Assembly: GCA_031287585.1 (NCBI GenBank)
Contig: JAITST010000033.1
Location: 1 to 13,239, forward strand
DNA: 13,239 nt
Origin: Planctomycetaceae bacterium
GTDB lineage: Bacteria > Planctomycetota > Planctomycetia > Pirellulales > Thermoguttaceae
Direction of reading: 5' to 3'
The first letter of the stretch is position 1; each line of letters starts with the position of its first letter. The notes under the pieces were generated by a model. It saw only the letters and a list, made by a program, of their open reading frames with translations. It was not told the DNA's origin and did no database searches. Of this stretch, positions 7,921 to 13,239 are shown one piece after another. The position numbers were made by a program, and so were the translations under genes.

Positions 7921-7976
7921 AAACACACACCAGACTTTGTAAAAACACAAATTAACACAATTAGCCAAATGTTAAA

Positions 7977-9100
7977 ATGGGGGGGGGGACGCAGTTTGCG
8001 GTAAATGCCGCGATTTCTCTTCTCGCTCGGCTTTTACTTTGGTTGAACTTCTTGTTGTTATCGCCATCATTGGCGTTCTAATCGCTTTGCTCCTGCCCGC
8101 TGTGCAAGCCGCCCGTGAGGCGGCTCGTCGGATGCAGTGCAGTAATCACTTGAAACAGTATTCACTTTCTCTCCACAACTATCACGATGTACAAAACACA
8201 CTTCCGCCAGCAGCACTTGGTGCGGGTAACAGCGGCGGTAAAGCACAAGGTGCGAACGTTTTGTTGTTACCGTTTTACGAGGAAACGGCTCGTTACGATG
8301 CGTGGAAATCCGGCGACTGGGTCAATGCAGGCGACCCGCACCAGGTATCAGCCGCCGCACAATTGATTTTCAAACCGATAATTACAATTATGATTTGTCC
8401 GTCCGACCCAAACGGTAATACTCCAAACTACTGGAATGCCGTCGGACCATCGCGTTGTAATATAATGACCAGTCGCGGCGATACCGTTCACAACAACTAC
8501 GATGTGCCGAATTTGGCTAGTAATCCCGCTCTTGTATCGCGCGGTCTTTTCGGTATGCGTGACGCTTTTACGTTTGCAACTGTGACAGACGGACTTAGTA
8601 ACACGCTCGCTGTATCCGAAGCATTTTCGACAGCCTCACAAGGTCCGACCGCAATTCGTTCCGGTGCGATTCATAACGTCAATAGCGGTAACGTTCATTA
8701 CGACCCCATAACGTACTGTTTGACGAACGGATACAAAGCCGCTGACCGTACACAAGTTACGACAGCCGCGTCGAGTACATATCGCGGACAGTTTTGGAGC
8801 GACGGGCGACCGTGTACAACCGGTGTAAATACAATCTTACCACCGAACACTCTTTCCTGTTCGAGACAAAGTGCCGCGGTCAATAATTACGGTGTTTGGA
8901 CTGCATCTAGTTTTCATTCCGGCGGTGTGAATTGCGGACTCGCAGACGGTTCAATCCGTTTTGTCTCTAACACAATCAACTACCGTAACACCAGTATCAC
9001 GTTACCACTACCAACTGATTCGTTGAATAGCGGATTGAGTCCGTATGGTGTTTGGGGAAGTTTGGGAGCGAAAGACGATGGCGGGGCAACGGGCTTGTAA
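7977..9100 (+). CDS. DUF1559 prepilin-like protein (type II pseudopilin leader), frame broken at G10 tract
   Basis: A protein of about 374 residues, one of the large planctomycete DUF1559 family, inserted in the membrane through a type IV prepilin-like N-terminus and probably cleaved by prepilin peptidase. The frame encodes SRSAFTLVELLVVIAIIGVL, then AREAARRMQC and the family C-terminal marks FHSGGVNCGLADGSIRF and SPYGVWGSLG. No ATG lies in this frame. The ATGs at 7977 and 7969 run into a run of ten G (7979-7988) and emerge out of frame. One extra G would join 7977 (MGGGDAVCGKC...); one fewer would join 7969 (MLKWGGDAVC...). As given, the only in-frame start is TTG at 8039, which removes the FT before the leader's LVE and is unlikely to be the true start. 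It is driven by the 7856 promoter and followed by a lipoprotein gene. The exact role of DUF1559 proteins is unknown. Confidence 0.85.
7979..7988 (+). repeat. G10 homopolymer over the prepilin start
   Basis: Ten consecutive G begin at the third base of the ATG at 7977. With ten, neither nearby ATG is in frame with the prepilin leader; 9 or 11 would put one of them in frame. Such tracts are classic slipped-strand phase-variation sites and also common sequencing-error sites. Confidence 0.9.
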
Positions 9101-9173
9101 CGCAGAATGTCCCCGACTATCGCCCCTGACGTGACTACAATGATGATTCATCAATTATCGTGTAAACTAAAAC

Positions 9174-9199
9174 AGGGTATATCGTTGTCGATATGCCCT
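9174..9199 (+). terminator. Hairpin between prepilin-like and lipoprotein genes
   Basis: AGGGTATATCG (9174-9184) pairs with CGATATGCCCT (9189-9199) over 11 bp with one G-T wobble and loop TTGT. There is no immediate T-run; CCCTTTTTC comes 12 bases later. It may be a partial terminator or mRNA-stabilising stem that lowers lipoprotein expression relative to the upstream gene. Confidence 0.5.
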
Positions 9200-9232
9200 A
9201 AATTCATTCACCCTTTTTCAACTTTAATTCAA

Positions 9233-9720
9233 ATGAAACAGATTATTTTTTGCAATTGTGTTTATTCGTATTGTTAGCGATTGGTTGTAACAGTTCCGGT
9301 ATATCGGGTTTGGTTCGCGCATCGGGAAAAGTTACGCTTGACGGTTCACCAGTTGGCGGTGTTGCGATTGTTTTTACACCTGTACCTGGTTCGTCGAGTG
9401 ACCGCGTTGCGTCGGCTGTTTCGAGCGACGACGGAACGTTTGTACTTGACACGATTGGTAACAAAGGTGCGTTGCCGGGTTCGTATGTTGTTACACTTTC
9501 CAAGTCAACAACCAAATCGAAAATCACAGCGGAAGAGGAAGAACGGCTAAACACCGCAGGTAAACCGCTTCCCGAACCGGAAATCATTTATCATATCCCA
9601 TGGAAGTACGAACGTACAGATTCAGGGATAACGGTAGAGATTGACAAAGGCGGAAAAACGGACATACTCATAGAACTTAAATCCGATAACACGCCGCCGC
9701 CTGTTCGTTCGAATATTTAA
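9233..9720 (+). CDS. Carboxypeptidase-regulatory-like lipoprotein, start disrupted at T6 tract
   Basis: A small exported protein of about 160 residues. A beta-sandwich of the carboxypeptidase regulatory type follows the leader: ASGKVTLDGSPVGGVAIVF and DDGTFVLDT...ALPGSYVVTLSK. The tail is charged and ends in PPPVRSNI. The ATG at 9233 reads MKQIIF and then leaves frame in the T-run at 9246-9251. With seven T instead of six it would continue as MKQIIFLQLCLFVLLAIGC, a full lipoprotein signal with Cys19 as the lipidated residue. As given, only TTG at 9250 is in frame, and it lacks the charged n-region. Small lipoproteins of this type commonly follow DUF1559 genes in planctomycetes. The function is unknown; a cell-envelope or secreted binding role is likely. 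Confidence 0.75.
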
Positions 9721-9777
9721 CTTCGCGTGTTTGCAGTTGAATACTTACACTTATTCCCAACAACATTGGAGACTACT

Positions 9778-10740
9778 ATGAAACGATTAATATCGTTGTT
9801 TATTTGTTTGTGTGCTTTTGTTTCTTACGTCAACGCGGCTGAAACTGTTATTATTGTTGACGGCAAACCGCTTGAATTTTTTGATGCCAACAAAACCGAG
9901 TACCGTTATTATCTGCCGCACGGTACTACTAAAATTCCAAAAGTTACCGCAAGCAACAATGCGAAGATTTCTGTTCGCGGTGAACAAAAAATTGTTACGG
10001 TTTCGTTGGACGACAAAACGTACAAGATTGTTTTTGAGACGCTTCCAAAACTCGATATGTTTTTGTGTATCGGTCAGTCGAATATGGCAGGACGCGCTCC
10101 GATTAATGATGAAGACAAAACGCCGATTCCGAATGTTTATCTGTTCACGCCGCAAGGAAACTGGGAGCCAGCGGTGAATCCGCTGAACAAGTATTCGTCG
10201 GTTCGTAAAGAAATCGGTGTACAGAAGATTGGTCCTGCTTACGGGTTCGCAAAGAAGATAGCGGAAACGACGGGGCGACCAGTTGGACTGATTGTCAACG
10301 CGAAGGGCGGAACGACGATTGAAGAATGGACGAAAGGGAACAAAGCCGATTTGTACGGTAAGTCGATTCAACGGGCGTTGGACGCGAAACGTTGGGGCGA
10401 GTACAAATCGATTTTGTGGCATCAGGGCGAATCAAGTATCGGACGTGTTAAAACGTATCCTGAACAACTCAAAGAACTCGTGAAAAATCTGCGAACCGAT
10501 TTAGGGGACGATAAACTATTCTTCGTAGCGGGCGAAATAGGTCGGTGGCAGAAGGATAACGGTTTCAACGCGATGCTCGGTAAAATCAAAACGTTCGTTG
10601 ACAATAGCGGCATAGTTTCCGCAAAAGACTTGAAACCGATAAACGGCAATATCAATGACCCTCACTTTGACCGTGAAAGTCAGTTAATACTCGGCACACG
10701 TTACGCGGAATGCGTATTGAAAAATGTGTTGGGACGTTGA
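9778..10740 (+). CDS. Secreted SGNH carbohydrate esterase (SASA / CE6-like)
   Basis: A 320-residue protein. Residues 1-20 form a signal peptide ending in VNA-AE. Residues 22-88 look like a small beta-sandwich (FDANKTEYRYYLPHGTTKIP), comparable to cadherin-like beta-sandwich domains. The SASA domain occupies 92-320: GQSNMAG with nucleophile Ser101, NAKGGTTIEEW near 174-184, WHQGESS at 214-220, and Asp294/His296 in NDPHFDRESQLILGTRYAE. Related enzymes remove acetyl groups from xylan or other polysaccharides. The ATG at 9778 is supported by GGAG at 9768-9771, 6 bases upstream, and by the signal peptide; an in-frame TTG at 9727 would only add unrelated residues. It is 57 bases after the lipoprotein gene. 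It is only distantly similar to the first esterase in the window. The substrate is inferred. Confidence 0.88.
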   Translation: MKRLISLFICLCAFVSYVNAAETVIIVDGKPLEFFDANKTEYRYYLPHGTTKIPKVTASNNAKISVRGEQKIVTVSLDDKTYKIVFETLPKLDMFLCIGQSNMAGRAPINDEDKTPIPNVYLFTPQGNWEPAVNPLNKYSSVRKEIGVQKIGPAYGFAKKIAETTGRPVGLIVNAKGGTTIEEWTKGNKADLYGKSIQRALDAKRWGEYKSILWHQGESSIGRVKTYPEQLKELVKNLRTDLGDDKLFFVAGEIGRWQKDNGFNAMLGKIKTFVDNSGIVSAKDLKPINGNINDPHFDRESQLILGTRYAECVLKNVLGR

Positions 10741-11123
10741 GGAATTTGTTATAGGTAAACGTTACAGCAGTAACAACGATGCCCCCATAAATACGAACTA
10801 ATTTGGAATATACCGAACACAGTTGAAAATTGCCGATAATCTCGTTTCTACAATAAACAATTTTCAATCGTGTTCGGTATAACTCTAATCATTAGTAACT
10901 ACGTATGAGTACCGACTGCTATGAAAACACTCGTTTTTTGATGCGAACGGTTACCAAGTATAGGAAAGATAACGTCTCTTTTCCGGTTATACATTTGACG
11001 TATGGTGTTGTTACTCAACATTTTCTGTCAAGACACTTTCAAAGATATGCCGATTGTTTCTGCAACACGTGCAAACATACGGAGTTAATATGTTTGGGTG
11101 TTTTGGGAAGAATTTACGCTCTT
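10741..11123. other. Intergenic region with hairpin repeat
   Basis: Its main content is the inverted repeat at 10810-10880. An open frame from 10905 runs through it into the Cys-rich gene, but those first 73 residues show no recognisable domain or ribosome site, so they are treated as non-coding leader. No promoter stands out. Confidence 0.5.
10810..10880. repeat. Long hairpin made of two 23-bp repeat units
   Basis: The unit at 10810-10832 (ATACCGAACAC-AG-TTGAAAATTG) is matched on the opposite strand by 10858-10880 (ATACCGAACAC-GA-TTGAAAATTG), 21 of 23 identical, with a 25-base loop. It lies 69 bases after the esterase stop codon. A third copy is at 12289-12311. It could act as a transcript end or as a small non-autonomous mobile element. 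Confidence 0.75.
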
Positions 11124-11600
11124 ATGAAAACGTACACTTGTGTAACGCATAACAAAATTTTTCGTTGGCTTATGTCAACGGTTGTTTTGTTTTACGTTCT
11201 TGTTCCGCGAGTTGGTGTTTGTCATTGCCCGAATTGTGAATGTTGCAATCACTCTGATCCGCAGGAAGTCGCAGTTGAAGTTGAACAAGTCGAATCGAGT
11301 TGCTGCTCGCACAAGTCGTCTCCGAAAACTGAAAAAACTGACGATGAAACGAAAAAAGGCGAGTCAGATTCGTGTCCGTGCGTATGGAATGGGACACCTG
11401 ATGTGCCTGTTTTGATGACATCACAACCGTTTTCGCTTGCGGACATTTTCTCTGACAATTTGAAAACCAACCTGCTCGCGTCGGTTTCATTGCAACCGAC
11501 AGTGATTGAAGGTTTTGTTTCGTTCTATGATTTGTTTGAATCGCCGACTTCACGGCTATCGGTGCGCTTACATCTCCTATTACTTGTCATATTGAATTGA
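11124..11600 (+). CDS. Cys-rich exported protein of unknown function
   Basis: A 158-residue protein. The N-terminus (MKTYTCVTHNKIFRWL, then a hydrophobic STVVLFYVLV) looks like a signal peptide or anchor. It is followed at once by the cluster CHCPNCECCNH (33-43), then SCCSH (59-63), an acidic and Lys-rich linker (64-82), and CPCV (84-87). The C-terminus ends in a short hydrophobic segment, LHLLLLVILN. Nine Cys and several His fall in short CxC, CC and CxxC patterns, which suggests metal binding or disulfide bonding outside the cytoplasm. I recall planctomycete proteins of this general layout near metal-efflux genes but cannot assign a family. ATG 11124 is chosen because the signal peptide follows it; the start is uncertain because no strong Shine-Dalgarno is present (GGAAG 13 bases upstream), and longer (10905) or shorter (11172) starts exist. 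Confidence 0.6.
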   Translation: MKTYTCVTHNKIFRWLMSTVVLFYVLVPRVGVCHCPNCECCNHSDPQEVAVEVEQVESSCCSHKSSPKTEKTDDETKKGESDSCPCVWNGTPDVPVLMTSQPFSLADIFSDNLKTNLLASVSLQPTVIEGFVSFYDLFESPTSRLSVRLHLLLLVILN

Positions 11601-11732
11601 TTAACGAACTCGTGATTACTTTTATCGGAGTTAGTTTTGTATGCGGCTTCTGAAGAGTTACTCTTACGTATGCCGTTCTGATTATTCAGTTTTCATTTTT
11701 CGTTTTTCAATACTTACATAAGGAGATTTCCA

Positions 11733-12169
11733 ATGGCTATTTCAGCAACAAGTTCCGCTTCCGTTTCCAGCGCATTACCGCGAGGTACTACTTCCACAAC
11801 AAAGTCCAGCGGCGCGTCGTGCTGTGCTTCCAACGGCGGCAAACAAGCCGCTTGTTGTGTTGGTAAGAATCCGCAGGATTGCGTAAAACTCTGTTCAACC
11901 GGACAGAGTTCGTCACCACAGAAGGCGGCAACATACTCGTCACCGTCACGTTCGACAACAAGCCAAGCAGCGGGGCGGTCATCATCAACCGCCGCGTTGT
12001 CACGGTCAACCAGTTCCAGCAGCACCGCAAGTCAATCGAACATTGCGGCGTTTCGGTCAACAAGTTCTTCTCAGGCAGCCAGCAATTACAGCCGGAGTTC
12101 TGCCCAGAGTTCACGTTCGTCAATCAGTTGGTTGAGATGAACAACGTAACGCGGATAGCGTACACGTGA
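11733..12169 (+). CDS. Small Cys-containing protein of unknown family, frame change at 11885-11888
   Basis: AAGGAG at 11720-11725, 7 bases before the ATG, gives one of the best ribosome sites in the window. The first 52 residues are Ser/Ala/Thr-rich with paired cysteines (SCCAS and AACCVGKNPQDCVK). After that the original frame becomes almost pure Ser/Thr/Arg. The -1 frame instead carries normal coding texture with C or G in third positions: TLFNRTEFVTTEGGNILVTV, then a His/Cys site (IEHCG), a PEFCPEF segment, and the stop at 12169. The two parts join at GTAAAACTC; one added A would fuse them into a 145-residue protein with 7 Cys. The terminator-like hairpin 5 bases after the 12169 stop supports that end. 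An independent TTG start at 11879 is possible. I do not recognise the family; the disordered-looking head followed by a probable beta domain is all that can be said. Confidence 0.55.
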
Positions 12170-12173
12170 AAAT

Positions 12174-12214
12174 GTGGGAGGTAAGATTGTGTGATTCATT
12201 CTCTTACCTCTCAC
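12174..12214 (+). terminator. Intrinsic terminator-like hairpin after the small Cys-containing gene
   Basis: GTGGGAGGTAAGA (12174-12186) pairs with TCTTACCTCTCAC (12202-12214) over 13 bp with one G-T wobble and a 15-base loop. TTTTCGTTTTC follows directly. It starts 5 bases after the stop at 12169 and separates this gene from the encapsulin gene. Confidence 0.7.
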
Positions 12215-12288
12215 TTTTCGTTTTCATCTCCAAGAAGTCATTTTTATCTATCCTTATCTACCTGTGAAAATCTCCCTGTAAACACAAA

Positions 12289-12311
12289 TAATTTTCAACC
12301 GTGTTCGGTAT
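12289..12311 (-). repeat. Third copy of the 23-bp repeat
   Basis: Read on the minus strand it is ATACCGAACAC-GG-TTGAAAATTA, 21 of 23 identical to the 10858-10880 unit and in the same orientation as that unit. It has no inverted partner nearby. The two same-orientation copies bracket both Cys-rich genes. Confidence 0.7.
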
Positions 12312-12494
12312 GTGAACCATTTTACGTATTTCTAAAAAATTTTTCAAAAAAAATGGCTACCATATTTGCGGGACAATTTTTTTTACGAATAATAGTGCAG
12401 CATAAATAGTACACTTGTAGTAAACAGCAAATAATACGGTTGTGATATTTGACGGTTTCTATTTTTCTTGCGGAGAAACGTTGTCGTAAGCCCC

Positions 12495-12522
12495 TTGTAT
12501 GATTTTGATTAACTTGTAAAAT
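12495..12522 (+). promoter_or_regulatory. Possible promoter of the encapsulin gene
   Basis: TTGTAT (12495-12500), 16 bases, TAAAAT (12517-12522), about 80 bases before the ATG at 12603. It is a fair match in an AT-rich region where chance matches are common. Confidence 0.3.
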
Positions 12523-12602
12523 GTTAAACAATCGCGGGACGCTTTATGTAAAAAGTGTTTCGTTTCACCCCATTGTTACATTTAGTTTGGAGAATAAAAA
12601 CT

Positions 12603-13239
12603 ATGTCAGAAAAAAATTTGCCTGTCGCATTGCCAGCCGAAGCGGCTTACCAACTTGCTAACGTTACAAAGACAGAGCCGCAGTTCGGTTCGCTAACGCC
12701 GCGTTGGTTGCCGCGTTTCCTTGACTGGAAAGCCCTCGAAACCGGTCTTTACCGTCTGAACAAAGTCAAAGAAGGTGATACACCGCTTGACGCTCTTTGC
12801 CGTCAGGCAGCCGACGATGTCCAGGTTCCAGAAGGTTTTGTCGATTACGAAACCGCCCCGCGCGAGTATCGGCTTAACTCAATCTCGACCGTTGTAAATA
12901 TTGATACGAGAATCGCCGACCTTTACAGCAGTCCGTATGACCAAGTCAACGAACAGATTCGTCTTGCGGTTGAAAGTCTCAAAGAGCGGCAGGAAAGCCA
13001 ACTTGTCAACAACGACGATTACGGTCTTCTCAAAAACGCCGTTGATTCGCAGCGAATCAAGTCGGTTAGCGGTTCGCCCACACCGGACGATTTTGACGAA
13101 CTGATTTCAAAAGTCTGGAAAGAGCCGACGTTCTTCCTTGCGCATCCGCGAGCGATTGCGGCGTTCGGTCGGGAATGTACCCGACGCGGTGTTCCGCCAG
13201 CGACTGTCTCTTACTACGGCGCGGCGTTCCTGACGTGGC
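12603..13239 (+). CDS. Family 2A encapsulin shell protein (SrpI-like), 3' end outside window
   Basis: The first 212 residues of an HK97-fold encapsulin; about 100 more are expected beyond the edge. Shell proteins of this family assemble into protein nanocompartments, and in characterised family 2A systems they enclose a cysteine desulfurase. The sequence closely follows the SrpI pattern as I recall it: AAYQLANVTKTEPQ and LTPRWLPRFLDW near 14-42, FVDYETAPREYRLNSISTVV at 79-98, DTRIADLYSSPYDQ at 101-114, LAVESLKERQESQLVNN at 121-137, and PTPDDFDELISKVWKEPTFF at 159-178. The usual N-terminal arm is present, and there is no cyclic-nucleotide-binding insert, which would mark family 2B. GGAG at 12589-12592 lies 10 bases before the ATG. 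Codon use is regular and resembles the other genes. No cysteine desulfurase is found upstream in the window, so the cargo is undetermined. Confidence 0.9.
   Translation, partial: MSEKNLPVALPAEAAYQLANVTKTEPQFGSLTPRWLPRFLDWKALETGLYRLNKVKEGDTPLDALCRQAADDVQVPEGFVDYETAPREYRLNSISTVVNIDTRIADLYSSPYDQVNEQIRLAVESLKERQESQLVNNDDYGLLKNAVDSQRIKSVSGSPTPDDFDELISKVWKEPTFFLAHPRAIAAFGRECTRRGVPPATVSYYGAAFLTW

Larger units (their letters stand above)
7692..7976. other. Divergent intergenic region
   Basis: This 285-base gap separates the minus-strand aminotransferase from the plus-strand prepilin-like gene. It holds a consensus-like promoter at 7856-7884, a leader hairpin at 7897-7920, and GGAGGGTGTGTAAAAA at 7822-7837, the reverse complement of 165-180. 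The G-rich tract GGAGGGTTCTGGGAGGG (7811-7827) is purine-rich on the plus strand. No gene is seen. Confidence 0.6.
12215..12602. other. Intergenic region upstream of the encapsulin gene
   Basis: About 390 AT-rich bases with several A and T runs, and no supported gene. It holds the third copy of the 23-bp repeat (12289-12311) and a weak promoter candidate at 12495-12522. Its length together with the preceding terminator suggests that the encapsulin has its own promoter. Confidence 0.55.

Noticed and set aside
10905..11123. N-terminal extension of the Cys-rich protein from ATG 10905
   Set aside because: The extra 73 residues show no domain or ribosome site, and they would bury the signal-like segment in mid-protein. 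A real extension is not excluded.
11889..12140. Continuation of the small Cys gene in its first frame as a long Ser/Thr/Arg-rich tail
   Set aside because: The composition is what a C/G-third-position gene gives when read one frame off, and the -1 frame over the same bases has normal protein texture and ends just before a terminator.
12353..12409. Short frame starting ATGGCTACC upstream of the encapsulin gene
   Set aside because: It lies in A/T homopolymer-rich DNA without a ribosome site or coding texture.
1..13239. CRISPR array, tRNA or rRNA gene, transposase
   Set aside because: I looked for regularly spaced repeats, tRNA-like cloverleaf arms and transposase motifs and found none; the only repeats are the short inverted and dispersed ones listed.

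Overview
The window looks like bacterial chromosome from a planctomycete with moderate to low GC, probably a Pirellulales-type lineage. The clearest taxonomic marks are a DUF1559 prepilin-like protein (LVELLVVIAIIGVL leader, AREAARRMQC block, FHSGGVN...LADGS C-terminal signature), followed by a small carboxypeptidase-regulatory-like lipoprotein. Two secreted SGNH carbohydrate esterases and a Cys-rich exported protein fit the same picture. This is an inference from protein families; no rRNA gene or other phylogenetic marker is present.

Layout. 1-383: intergenic, with a strong hairpin at the very start. 384-2594: secreted sialate O-acetylesterase-like enzyme. 2594-2714: nested inverted-repeat (MITE-like) element. 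2731-4224 and 4257-5594: a membrane-anchored protein with a degenerate GGDEF domain and a 13-repeat TPR protein, 32 bases apart and probably co-transcribed. 5721-6395 and 6504-7691, minus strand: a CPBP-family membrane protein and a class I aspartate aminotransferase. 7692-7976: divergent intergenic region with a good sigma70-type promoter. 7977-9720: DUF1559 prepilin-like protein and lipoprotein. 9778-10740: second SGNH esterase. 10810-12311: two Cys-rich genes flanked by copies of a 23-bp repeat. 12603 to the end: the first 212 codons of a family 2A (SrpI-type) encapsulin shell protein.

How the genes relate. The esterases suggest use of acetylated glycans. The encapsulin is the most interesting element. 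In characterised family 2A systems the shell packages a cysteine desulfurase. Here the genes directly upstream are instead two small, unrecognised Cys-rich proteins, and the usual cargo gene, if present, must lie beyond the window. The second small gene ends in its own terminator-like hairpin and lies 433 bases before the shell gene, so co-transcription is not shown.

A caution about the sequence. Three genes (prepilin-like, lipoprotein and the second Cys-rich gene) each lose frame at or beside a homopolymer (G10, T6, A4), and each would be restored by one added base. Either the assembly undercalls homopolymers here, or some of these tracts are real slippage or phase-variation sites. The G10 tract at the prepilin start is the best biological candidate.
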